From NCBI RefSeq assembly GCF_964204865.1, contig NC_135260.1, positions 7,936,001 through 8,000,000 on the forward strand: DNA of 64,000 bases. The letters run 5' to 3'. Position numbers and translations under genes: made by a program. Source of the DNA: Styela clava (Eukaryota; Chordata; Ascidiacea; Stolidobranchia; Styelidae). This document shows positions 36,799-47,063 of this stretch, one piece after another. The notes below the pieces were generated by a model. That model saw only the letters and a list, made by a program, of their open reading frames with translations. It was not told where the DNA came from and made no database searches. The first letter of the stretch is position 1. Each line of letters opens with the position of its first letter.

Positions 36799-38023
36799 TA
36801 CAGTGTAAATTGTGAAATCGCCAAATACGTTCCGAACAAGATGGCCGCCTTGTAGACTTTGTAGGTATAGTTGAATTCATCTGTCTGTTACCGGTACCGT
36901 ACCTATTGTTGCCACTGACTTGTAACGTTTGAACGTATCATATCACCATAGGCTACCGGTAAGTTACATCTATTCCGAAACAAATACTGAAATAGCCAAT
37001 TCAGATTTTTACTCTTGGTCGTCGATATATACCGGTACCGGTAAGACGGCGAAACTAACGCAGTGTGTAAGCATGTCGCTGTATACAGGTACGGTACCGG
37101 TACCATTAGATGCTGATGTACACGGTATTTAAAGAATATTTTGGTCTACCAACTACAAGTCTGCTACTGTAACACAAACATGCTCAATCAACGCATGAAA
37201 AGCTACAAAAACCAACCGCCTAAAATAAACATCCACTAACGACAAAGAGCCTCGCTTACCGAGTCCTAATTCCTGAACCAGAAAAAGCGCGGGCTACAGG
37301 CACGTGACATTTGAGTGATGTCATAATTGGCACATTACCGGTACTAAATGACCTATGACGGTAAAGAGAAGGATTAAAATATAGGACACTTTGATCTCTG
37401 CAAAAAGTACCAGTACCGGTACCTCAATATTCAGACCACTACCCGTGGTAAATTCGCAGCTACCGTACAGACCGTTGCTAACACAATCATCAAACTCAGA
37501 CTCACGCTATTGCATACTTAACATACGTACCGCATTCAGTTTTGATACGCACGCAACCGATGCTGAGCTCCCAAACAGCTTAGCGTCCCAGCCGAGATGG
37601 GCAAGGAAACTCGAAATCAAAAATGCTGCGCACGCAACCTGCCTCGTGGAGTTTTTGCGGATGAATTTTTGGACAAATAGGTCCGCTTACTTCCGGAAAA
37701 ATAATATATAAAAACAATATCTTATCTTGTCTAATGCAATAGCAAAACAATCAGAATTTTTGGGTGATGAACCAAAATAATTTTAGAATAAAATTAATTC
37801 AAATTATTACCCAGAGCAAAATTTAGATGAAATTCTAAAGGAGTATTTAAATTTGCTTCGTGACTATATCGCATGCGTAGGTAGATAAATTCGTTTATTG
37901 GAAAGAATAGTTACTCGTAAATTAGAGGATCTTGGATTTTTTTACTTTTTCCAAGTATACTAATCTTTTTACTATTTTTCTGTTATATTAATTACTAACT
38001 GATCAGTGAAATTACTATTCATT
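36799..38023. other. Non-coding stretch with clustered GGTACC/ACCGGT palindromes
   Basis: Between about 36890 and 37430 there are many CCGGTACCGG-type palindromic words (for example TACCGGTACCGGTAAG and GGTACGGTACCGGTACCA). The plus-strand frame at 37391-37711 has no recognisable domain or splice context. The rest is AT-rich with no supported gene. Confidence 0.5.
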
Positions 38024-38027
38024 AGTA

Positions 38028-39102
38028 ATATAGGCGCCAAATCGGAGTCGCTATCTAGCGCCAACACGCGTTAACGGACGGTTGCTCTCTGAATCGTTTC
38101 GAGACTCCACAATAAAAATACGCGTACAGATTGCCTTTTGAAATTTCTTGTTGTCACGAAAAAGGTACGTTTAAAATGCAGTGTACGTACGATTGAAATT
38201 CAATTACAGTTGAAAGTACGAATCAGTATACAGTTGTCAATTTGTACGGAAGTACGGTTTTCTAAACAGAAATGAAAAACAGTCTCAAAATATGTCACAC
38301 AATAAAACTTACTAAACATCTAACTAATTAGCACTTAAAAAACACAATATTTATCAATTTAGAATCACAAATTAATTGAAAAAGCCAAAAATACAGCACA
38401 ATTGTTTACCTTAAAATATCACTAAATAAAGCATAAAATACGACAAATCAAAGACTTACTTGACGATGTAGCCTTCAACTCAAAGAACAACCAATTATTT
38501 GACTGGAACTATTATTTTAACTAGCTCTATATTTGATCAGATCTAACAAATAAACACACAAAATATCATGAAATAACTACTTGCAACTGTTTTCCTAGCC
38601 TACTGAGAATAACGAACATCTAAACGCGAATAGAGCTGGGAAAGATTCAAAGGTAACTTTTACTAAATATATGACTTAAAAACCCGGTTCCTTGAGACCT
38701 TAAACAACTAAAAATCTAACAAAACTGGAGAGCAGATAATCACTGCCAACATTCCCGCCCAGAAAGCCGCGAGCGAAAGAACGAGCGTTGCCAGAAATAA
38801 GCAACAGCACAAAAAGAGCTGGCCTAGCAACACAGGACAAATTAGCATAATTCTATGTTCTAATTTGTTAACAGTCTGCAAATTGGGGTAGGTTGTCATC
38901 AGAAAAATATCATAAATTACACTAGTAATAAATCCTACTTGAGCAGCATTAAATTTGCCCAATACAAACCTAGAAATAATTACAAAACAATACTAGAAAC
39001 ATGGCAACATCAATGTGTGAGGTTATGTTGCAATCGCAGAATAAGCAAATCACAAAATCAGTCAAGTGTGAAATAAACGAAAACAAATGCGAGGCGGTTT
39101 CA
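38028..39102 (-). repeat. BEL/Pao 3' LTR
   Basis: Near-identical to 45838-46912. It starts (element sense) with TG and carries an 84-codon open frame (38708-38962). The opposite LTR has the same frame with one silent difference. Confidence 0.92.
38708..38962 (-). CDS. 84-aa hydrophobic open frame within the 3' LTR
   Basis: The frame starts MGKFNAAQVGFITSVIYDIF and has a strongly hydrophobic C-terminal half (LFLCCCLFLATLVLSLAAFW), enough for one or two membrane helices. It is identical in protein sequence to the frame in the other LTR (46518-46772). LTRs rarely code, so expression is doubtful. It may be a chance frame kept intact only by the element's youth. No homology is recognised. Confidence 0.3.
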   Translation of the reverse strand: MGKFNAAQVGFITSVIYDIFLMTTYPNLQTVNKLEHRIMLICPVLLGQLFLCCCLFLATLVLSLAAFWAGMLAVIICSPVLLDF

Positions 39103-39234
39103 TCCCGGCCCCTTGGAAATTTAAAATTTGCATCCACAAATTTACAAGATTTCCACACACTCAAAACACATCAAACACACTCAACAACCATGCCAGAAAG
39201 AAATTCTTTAAAACGAAATTGAAAAGTTATCAAA

Positions 39235-41907
39235 TCATGCTTCATCACACTCACGCAGAAGTACAAGTTTTGTCACAGGGCGTTGGAATATGGAATGTTT
39301 GGTTTGAACACCCACGGAACGAACCCTACCCTTGCTATCCTGGTAAGTTTCAATGACTCGTCCCAGCAACCAAGTGTTTCGTGGTTGATTCTCATTCACA
39401 ACAAGTACAATGTCATCCTTTTGAAGATCTCGTTGCACTTTGTTCCATTTTTGTCGACATTGAAGAAGCGGAAGGAATTCCTTTCTCCAACGTTTCCAGA
39501 AAACATCCGCAAGATATTGGACTTGCTTCCAACGCTTTCGAGCATACATGTCCTTGGGGTCAAACACACCTGGAGGAAGCATTGGTTCCTCTTTCATCAG
39601 TAATAAATTATTTGGACTTAATGGAGTTAAATCTTTAGGGTCGTTCGATACTGTAGTTATCGGTCGTCCATTCACAATATTTTCGCATTCGCACATAAGA
39701 GTTCTTAAACTCTCATCTGTCAACACTTGTTCACAGCAAATAGCATTAAAGATTTTCCTTATAGTTCTAATCTGTCTCTCAAACACACCACCATGATGAG
39801 ATGAAGCAGGCGTTTGAAATATCCATTTGATGTTTTTCTGTAACAAATAATCATGAATTTGGTTTTTGTTCCAAGATTTAATCGCATCTCTGAGTTCTCG
39901 TTCACCAGAGACGAAGTTAGTGCCATTATCAGATCGCATCTCAATAACTTGACCTCTCCTTGCTATGAATCTTCTAAGAGACATAATGAAAGCACTAGTG
40001 TCCAGACTGTTTGCTATTTCCACATGTACAGCGCGCGACACTAAACAAGTAAAAAGCACACCATAACGTTTAACCTCGCTCCTTCCTTGCTTGATCAAGA
40101 ATGGACCGAAACAATCCACTGCAACATATGTGAAAGGAGGTTTATCCGGTATCAAGCGATTCTCAGGTAAGTCCGCCATTAATTGGGATTCAGGAGGACG
40201 TTGTCTCTTCCTGCAAGGAACACATCCTCTCAAAACACTTCGCACCAAAGCATTACCTTTTACGATCCAATACTTTTGATTTATTTCAGCTAACACATAT
40301 TCACGACCGTTATGACCAGTTGTTCTGTGGACATAATCTATTATTAAAGAAGCAATTTTACTTTCTTTTGGGATAATAATTGGATGCTTTGCATTAAACT
40401 CAACATTTGCTGCTCTGATCCTACCTCCTACACGAAGTAGTCCGTTTTCCAAGAATGGTTGTAAATTACATAAAGAGCTTGATTTTGGAATTTGTTTTCC
40501 TTTGAACAAAACATCAATTTCTTTTGAAAAGTATTTTCTTTGTTCATGCTTTATAATTTCCACCTCAGCCAGAATCATTTCTTCTACAGTTAAAGATTCA
40601 ACAGGTCCAGATTTCAAATTGCAGTTTGATCCAACAATTGACTTTAATTTGTTTATGTAACGTAACATCCAAGCAATTATTTTCTTCAAGTGATGCCAAT
40701 TTGAATATTTAGCAACGACATCATCAAGAACACATGGTTGATCTTTCACAGCAGCAAAACATTTTTCAGGCAATTCTTTCTTAATTTCCAAATTTCCATC
40801 AGACACAGAATGTAAGAAATCAGGTTGTTCAGGCCAATCATCATGACATTTCCATAAAAAACTTGGACCAGATTTCCATTCCGGATAATTCAGGAAAGCA
40901 TCCACTGACATACCTCTGGAGGCAACATCAGCCGGATTCAATTTAGATGGCACATAATACCATTGGTTAATTTCAGAAACTTCCTTGATTAGATTTACTC
41001 TGTTAGCAACAAAAGTTTTAAATACCTTATCCTCATTAGCCAAATAGCGTAACACCGTCGTACTATCTGTCCAAAAATAAGATGCAGAAATTTCAATTTT
41101 AAGCTCATTTCTGAAAAATTTATCATTGCGCGCAGAAATAGTTGCTGCACACAGTTCGAGTCTAGGTATTGTCGAGCCTTTCAATGGTACTAGCCTAGAT
41201 TTTCCACAAAGTAACACACAGTGTATTTGTCCAGATGAATTCAACATCCTGAGATAAGACACAGCGCCATATGATTTTTCAGACGCATCCGAAAAATGAT
41301 GAATTTGAGTTTCTACAACTTCACCGTAATCCACGGGTACAAAACATCTTGGTACATTAAATTCCTTCAGTTTAGGCAACTCAGAAAGCCATTTTAGCCA
41401 TTCTTGTTCAACTCCCGGCGGTATTGGGTCATCCCAACTGAACTTCTGTCTGCAAAGCATTTGCATTAGAACCTTCACAGGCTGAAGCACTGGTTGTACC
41501 AGGCCCATTGGGTCAAAAATAGAATTCACGACACTTAACATGCCACGTCTATTACAAGGTCTCTCTTTAGGATTAACAGAGAAACACAAGATGTCTTCAT
41601 CAACAATCCAAATCATACCTAGAGCATGTTCAAGAGGTAAAGCGTCAACAGCTAAATTTAAATTTTTCAAATTCTTTGATCTCATATCTTCAGGAATTTC
41701 GGCAATAACATTGCGATCATTACTGATCCATTTTACAACTTCAAATCCGCCTTTTGCGCAGACAGCAGAAATATTTTTCACGAGAGAAACGGCACTTTCG
41801 GCATTTGGTCTTGAATCGAAAAAATCATCCACATAGAATGAATCGTTAATTGCATTTATGACACTTATATCAAAATCATGTTTATTGTCTTCGGCAGATT
41901 GTCTCAA
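39235..41907 (-). pseudogene. BEL/Pao pol, downstream frame: rest of RT, RNase H, integrase
   Basis: An 890-codon frame. It opens inside reverse transcriptase, with the catalytic YVDD about residue 25. An RNase H-like block follows (HHFSDASEKSYGAV, about residue 205), then an integrase zinc finger (HRTTGH...CVPC, about 530-565). The integrase core has acidic residues in VAVDCFG (about 600), RSDNGTNF (about 660) and GGVFERQ (about 708). A C-terminal DUF5641-like region ends with KLVLLRECDEA. Peptidase A17-type sequence lies before RNase H. The frame is separated from the upstream gag-RT frame by a one-base shift and has no obvious start of its own, so it is annotated as part of a broken polyprotein. 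A programmed shift cannot be excluded. Confidence 0.85.
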
Positions 41908-41914
41908 TGCATAA

Positions 41915-44900
41915 TTACAGCAACTTGGGCTGCAAACCGTTCCAAATGGATAAGCTGATGCGAAATTCTTTCATGGGTTTATTTATGTCGCTGTCTTCCC
42001 ACCAGAAAAATCTAAGATAATTTCTGTGTTTTTCGGGTACCTTCACTTGTAAAAACATTGAGCGAATATCTCCCTGTACAGCAACCACATTTTTGCGAAA
42101 CCTTGACAGAACACCAACCAAGTTATTGGCCAGGTCCGGCCCCTGTAACAGAACGTCGTTAAGGCAGATTCCTTGAAATTTAGATGAGCAGTCAAATACT
42201 ACACGAATTTTCTTCTTTTCAGGGTGATAAACGCCATGATGATTAATATACCAAATTTGACCATCACTTTCAGTAGAATCAGAAACTTCTTCTGCATAGC
42301 CCATAGTTAACATATTTTCCACAAAATCTTTATATTCGGAATAAAAATTTGGATCCCTAATAAATCGACGCTTGAGCGATTCGGTTCGCTGTTTCACTTG
42401 CAAATAATTTGAAGGTAATTTCGAATTTGGATTTATAAATGGCAAATCAATTTCATAGTGTCCGTCATCTTTCAACTTAATAGATTCGCTCACCCTATCA
42501 AGGAACATTTGTTGTCGAGGGGAGATTTCTTCCTTTTCATTATTAGCCGAATCAATGACATCCGTGCACATTTGACACAATGGATGCACTTCATTTTTCA
42601 CAAAATAATTACATGAATTACCTTGATTGTCATTCTTCTTAGGTGGACAACTAATCATCCATCCAGCAACAGTCTTAGATGCAAAATAGTCATGAGGGCC
42701 ATAGGCAACTTCCAAAGGTTTGTGCAATTTAGGATTATCCTTGCCAATTAAAAGACCCACTTCAGATTTAATATTTGGTATAACAACATTCTTAAATTCA
42801 ATAAATTGATCCACGTCCTTTTGAGAGGGAATATCAGATTGCTCAACACCAATTTTATCGTTTGAAAATAATGGCGTCAATGGCACATATTCAGATTCAT
42901 CAAAGTCCGAAATTTCAAGACCTTTCACAATGATACTTTGTTTACTTTCAGTTTCATTATTTATTGTACGAACATTCAAATTTATCTTGAGACCATCAAC
43001 ATTTAACTTGTGCATAAGAGACTCACTTATGAATGAGCAAGTGGAACCATTATCAAAAAATGCGTTTGTCACAATAGCATTTTTGTCACCATTAACACGT
43101 ACTTTAACAGGAATCACATTGAGCAAAACCTTTTCATTTTTAGATGTATTAACAAAAGCATTGAATTTGGTTTCAGTTTCAGGTGTTTGAGAGCCAAAAT
43201 TTTTCAAAACAGGAGATTCATCACCTTTTGTCTCAGAATGATTAATTTGAATTTTGTCTGGAGGATGAAGAACCGTTGTATGTCTTCTCTTGCATCCTTC
43301 AACCTTACAAGGCTTTGTTCGCTTACAGTCTTTGCTCCAGTGACCAGGTTCGAGGCATGAAAAACAAAGCTTTTGGTTCTTGACAAACTTAATTTTATCT
43401 TTGTAGCTCAATTCACGAAATTTAACACATTGATTCAAAAAATGATCTTTATTGCATTTAACACATTTTCGTACAGGCCTATCAACAACTGATGTAGCAA
43501 ATGTTGATCTATAGGGTTTCAGACCTTTCACAGGGTTCGATTGCTTTGGAGGTGAGTTCGAATCATTAGAAGGCAGATTCGTGTTTTCACGAGTTCGTTT
43601 TCGAACATAATTCGCCAAATATTCAACTGTTAAATTCACCTTCTTTTCATTTAAAACGTCATCAACTACAGACAGCCACCCTGCCCTCCAAGAATGAGGC
43701 ATTCTCATGGCCATCTTATCAATTGTCATAATGGATACATTATTATATTCAATTCCTATCAATGTATTCATACAGGACATCAGCTCTGCGGCAAACATTG
43801 TTAGGGCATCTTTATCAGCCAATTTTAAATTAGGACCACAGGAAACTGAATTTATACAAGCTTCCCCTATTTGATATTTTCGTCCATATGTTTCATCAAG
43901 CAACTGAATTGCTTCACTATAACATTCAGATCCACGATGCTGGCAACCTTTGACCAGTGCATGAGCAGGACCCTTTGTATATTTAAGCAAATACACCATT
44001 TTTTCTTTAGGGCTTTGAACTCTACTTCCAATTACAGTGTCAAATATATCCAAAAAATATCTGTACTCCGCAGCATCTCCAGAAAAAGTAGGGGGTTCCG
44101 AAGGTGGTAAACCAAACTGAGGTTGGGGTACATAAATTATTTGAGGGTATGACAAAACTTGATTAGGCATAACAGGCATTTGGGTCACACCTGTCAAAGG
44201 GACATTATTTGACATAGTCACTACCGGTATAGAACTTGCTTTAGGAGCAGTATAGATTGGAATCTGACTAGCATTTGAAATAGGTGAGGTGAATGGTAAA
44301 CTCACACTCATTTCAGGTATTCGAGTCACATTGTTCATAGTACACGCACTCACACTCACCCGGGGAGCTACGGTACTATCATTCAGCATATAAGAACAGG
44401 TAGTAGCCACTTCTGAACTAACATTCAACACATTTCTGGGATTCAATGACCCAGTAGTACAAATTATTTGTTCGGGCACATGAGACACATTCTCAACTGC
44501 AACATCACCACCCATAGTCACACTAACATTTTGTGGATTGCAAATTTCAATTTCAGAGGTAGGAATAACCGACTCACCATTTTCCCCGGCGATTGTCCTC
44601 TTTCTACTCATGGTACTCAACATATTCGTTCTGGTGACTTGTGTGATCTGCGGTTGTGAAAATTGTGCAGTTGTTACAGGTAACATTACAGGTGCATTTT
44701 TTATATCGGGTTCAGGTTCTGATGGTGTAGTTACAGAATTTTGTGTCGATTGTTGATTAGTAGTATCATTAGCAATAACAGCAGATGGGGATTTATTAAC
44801 AATTATCCCACTTTCTGCTAAAGTTTCATTAAAGTCCATGTCCAATCCCAGCAGTTCTCGTCGACTTCTGTCTTCGATTTCTTGCAGGGTTCTTTGTTTA

Positions 44901-45757
44901 CGTCGATCGAATGTAACGTTTTCGATCTTTCTTTTTTGTTGTATTTCCTGGCGACGACGCATAAATGCTTCTCGCTTACGTTGGTTTCCAATTCTAATTT
45001 CTTCCTCTTGACGTTGCTTTTCGTGCCTCAATTCTTCTTCTTGACGTTGCTTTTCTTTTTTCAATTCTTCTTCTTGACGTTGTTTTTCTTTTCTTAATTC
45101 TTCCTCCTCAACTTGTTGTTGTTGCAGGAGTTCTTGCCACTCCTTTTCCAGTGTCAAGTCTTCAATTTGGTTATTTTCTTCCCAAATTTCTTTTTCTTGT
45201 TGCAACCGGTTACCGAGCTGTTGTTTCTCTAGCTCAGTTTTTCTTTGCTGACTTATTTTTCGTGCTTCATAGATGTTTTCTATTTGCGACTCACTAAAAG
45301 CTGATTTTTGTGACTGGACAACAGATGTTGATCGATAACTTGCACTACGAAACGTTTTCAAGCTTCTTCTTTTTGAATTTCTTGACAAACAATCCCGAGT
45401 TAAAACAGTTGATTTCTTTTGTTTCACCTTTGATCTTGTGGTCATTACATGTGTGTTTGTTGACATTTCTTCAGCAACACAAGATGCTACAGACTTCTCT
45501 TTATTAGTGCTCTTTCGCGAACTTAGGTGAGAAACTGAATCCACATCAGGTATTCTTAGGAACAAGTCTTTACTCACACCACTAGAATGATCACTCACAA
45601 CATTTTCACTTGCCAATGCAAGACTTGATTTAGGTTGAGTTTCAACTGACATTGCAATTATTGTTGTTTCATGAACGTCTGATTTTGCAGAACCGTCATT
45701 TGTTGTTGAATCATCTTCATTGTCCTTGACATTTAAGTGAGCATCAGCCGTTGCCAT
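41915..45757 (-). CDS. BEL/Pao gag-pol, upstream frame: gag, zinc knuckles, protease, start of RT
   Basis: A 1280-codon frame starting at the ATG at 45757. Residues about 170-300 form a charged coiled coil with repeated KEKQRQEEEL units. A DUF1759 gag core follows (PPTFSGDAAEYRYFLD, about 550-640). Two zinc knuckles are seen (CVKCNKDHFLNQC and CFSCLEPGHWSKDC, about 770-815). A retroviral-type aspartic protease has its active site in FFDNGSTCSFIS (about 905). Reverse transcriptase begins near residue 1100 with VVFDCSSKF and VQGDIRSMFLQV. The frame stops at 41915, a few codons after an apparent single-base shift that moves the RT into the next frame. Confidence 0.9.
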   Translation of the reverse strand: MATADAHLNVKDNEDDSTTNDGSAKSDVHETTIIAMSVETQPKSSLALASENVVSDHSSGVSKDLFLRIPDVDSVSHLSSRKSTNKEKSVASCVAEEMSTNTHVMTTRSKVKQKKSTVLTRDCLSRNSKRRSLKTFRSASYRSTSVVQSQKSAFSESQIENIYEARKISQQRKTELEKQQLGNRLQQEKEIWEENNQIEDLTLEKEWQELLQQQQVEEEELRKEKQRQEEELKKEKQRQEEELRHEKQRQEEEIRIGNQRKREAFMRRRQEIQQKRKIENVTFDRRKQRTLQEIEDRSRRELLGLDMDFNETLAESGIIVNKSPSAVIANDTTNQQSTQNSVTTPSEPEPDIKNAPVMLPVTTAQFSQPQITQVTRTNMLSTMSRKRTIAGENGESVIPTSEIEICNPQNVSVTMGGDVAVENVSHVPEQIICTTGSLNPRNVLNVSSEVATTCSYMLNDSTVAPRVSVSACTMNNVTRIPEMSVSLPFTSPISNASQIPIYTAPKASSIPVVTMSNNVPLTGVTQMPVMPNQVLSYPQIIYVPQPQFGLPPSEPPTFSGDAAEYRYFLDIFDTVIGSRVQSPKEKMVYLLKYTKGPAHALVKGCQHRGSECYSEAIQLLDETYGRKYQIGEACINSVSCGPNLKLADKDALTMFAAELMSCMNTLIGIEYNNVSIMTIDKMAMRMPHSWRAGWLSVVDDVLNEKKVNLTVEYLANYVRKRTRENTNLPSNDSNSPPKQSNPVKGLKPYRSTFATSVVDRPVRKCVKCNKDHFLNQCVKFRELSYKDKIKFVKNQKLCFSCLEPGHWSKDCKRTKPCKVEGCKRRHTTVLHPPDKIQINHSETKGDESPVLKNFGSQTPETETKFNAFVNTSKNEKVLLNVIPVKVRVNGDKNAIVTNAFFDNGSTCSFISESLMHKLNVDGLKINLNVRTINNETESKQSIIVKGLEISDFDESEYVPLTPLFSNDKIGVEQSDIPSQKDVDQFIEFKNVVIPNIKSEVGLLIGKDNPKLHKPLEVAYGPHDYFASKTVAGWMISCPPKKNDNQGNSCNYFVKNEVHPLCQMCTDVIDSANNEKEEISPRQQMFLDRVSESIKLKDDGHYEIDLPFINPNSKLPSNYLQVKQRTESLKRRFIRDPNFYSEYKDFVENMLTMGYAEEVSDSTESDGQIWYINHHGVYHPEKKKIRVVFDCSSKFQGICLNDVLLQGPDLANNLVGVLSRFRKNVVAVQGDIRSMFLQVKVPEKHRNYLRFFWWEDSDINKPMKEFRISLSIWNGLQPKLL

Positions 45758-45837
45758 TTTTATTTAACTTCAACCAGGCAACTTCAGAATTAATGTCCAA
45801 TTTTCCTTTCAGCTTTTGTGCAAACGTCAAAAAACTT

Positions 45838-46912
45838 ATATAGGCGCCAAATCGAAGTCGCTATCTAGCGCCAACACGCGTTAACGGACGGTTGCTCTCT
45901 GAATCGTTTCGAGACTCCACAATAAAAATACGCGTACAGATTGCCTTTTGAAATTTCTTGTTGTCACGAAAAAGGTACGTTTAAAATGCAGTGTACGTAC
46001 GATTGAAATTCAATTACAGTTGAAAGTACGAATCAGTATACAGTTGTCAATTTGTACGGAAATACGGTTTTCTAAACAGAAATGAAAAACAGTCTCAAAA
46101 TATGTCACACAATAAAACTTACTAAACATCTAACTAATTAGCACTTAAAAAACACAATATTTATCAATTTAGAATCACAAATTAATTGAAAAAGCCAAAA
46201 ATACAGCACAATTGTTTACCTTAAAATATCACTAAATAAAGCATAAAATACGACAAATCAAAGACTTACTTGACGATGTAGCCTTCAACTCAAAGAACAA
46301 CCAATTATTTGACTGGAACTATTATTTTAACTAGCTCTATATTTGATCAGATCTAACAAATAAACACACAAAATATCATGAAATAACTACTTGCAACTGT
46401 TTTCCTAGCCTACTGAGAATAACGAACATCTAAACGCGAATAGAGCTGGGAAAGATTCAAAGGTAACTTTTACTAAATATATGACTTAAAAACCCGGTTC
46501 CTTGAGACCTTAAACAACTAAAAATCTAACAAAACTGGAGAGCAGATAATCACTGCCAACATTCCCGCCCAGAAAGCCGCGAGCGAAAGAACGAGCGTTG
46601 CCAGAAATAAGCAACAGCACAAAAAGAGCTGGCCTAGCAACACAGGACAAATTAGCATAATTCTATGTTCTAATTTGTTAACAGTCTGCAAATTGGGGTA
46701 GGTTGTCATCAGAAAAATATCATAAATTACACTAGTAATAAACCCTACTTGAGCAGCATTAAATTTGCCCAATACAAACCTAGAAATAATTACAAAACAA
46801 TACTAGAAACATGGCAACATCAATGTGTGAGGTTATGTTGCAATCGCAGAATAAGCAAATCACAAAATCAGTCAAGTGTGAAATAAACGAAAACAAATGC
46901 GAGGCGGTTTCA
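45838..46912 (-). repeat. BEL/Pao 5' LTR
   Basis: Near-identical partner of 38028-39102. Because the element lies on the minus strand, this copy is the promoter-bearing 5' LTR, and the gag start codon lies about 80 bp inside it. The target duplication AGTA follows at 46913. Confidence 0.92.
46518..46772 (-). CDS. 84-aa hydrophobic open frame within the 5' LTR
   Basis: The same frame as 38708-38962, with the same protein and one synonymous difference. It has a polar N terminus and a hydrophobic C-terminal half. Placement upstream of gag inside the LTR makes a separate product unlikely but possible. No recognised homologue. Confidence 0.3.
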   Translation of the reverse strand: MGKFNAAQVGFITSVIYDIFLMTTYPNLQTVNKLEHRIMLICPVLLGQLFLCCCLFLATLVLSLAAFWAGMLAVIICSPVLLDF

Positions 46913-47063
46913 AGTAAACTATTAACAAACAAGCACCCTGATTGGCTCAGCTAAGCAAGTCACGTGATTTCAATAAAATACTCTTGTAGAAAGTAAAATT
47001 CAACGAAAAATTAGTAAAAATTTACTAGAAAAATTAGTATATTTACTAATTTTTTTACCAGTG

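Larger units (their letters stand above)
38028..46912 (-). mobile_element. BEL/Pao LTR retrotransposon, complete and young
   Basis: Identical-orientation LTRs of 1075 bp (38028-39102 and 45838-46912) flank a gag-pol region on the minus strand. A 4-bp target duplication AGTA lies at 38024-38027 and 46913-46916. In element sense the LTR begins TGAAACCGCC. A purine tract (GGGGCCGGGA) abuts the 3' LTR at about 39103-39113. I count about three differences between the LTRs (near 38045, 38248 and 38932), so insertion was recent. The coding part is split into two frames by a single shift near 41960. Confidence 0.95.
32840..47063. mobile_element. Putative DNA transposon with CACTG-type ends, interrupted by a BEL/Pao element
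   Basis: The left end near 32840 reads CACTGTTAAAAATTTTTTTC. The right end near 47030-47063 reads AATTTTTTTACCAGTG, giving imperfect inverted ends followed on both sides by runs of (TA/A)GTAAATTTAC-like sequence. Between them, outside the BEL/Pao insertion, lie minus-strand exons of a possible element-encoded gene (34469-36500). Degenerate repeats of this type fill 32850-33140. A target duplication could not be established, so the boundaries and the single-element interpretation are tentative. Confidence 0.4.

Noticed and set aside
44882-45097. Plus-strand Phe/Leu-rich frame
   Set aside because: Antisense of the Glu/Lys/Gln-rich coiled coil of the BEL/Pao gag.
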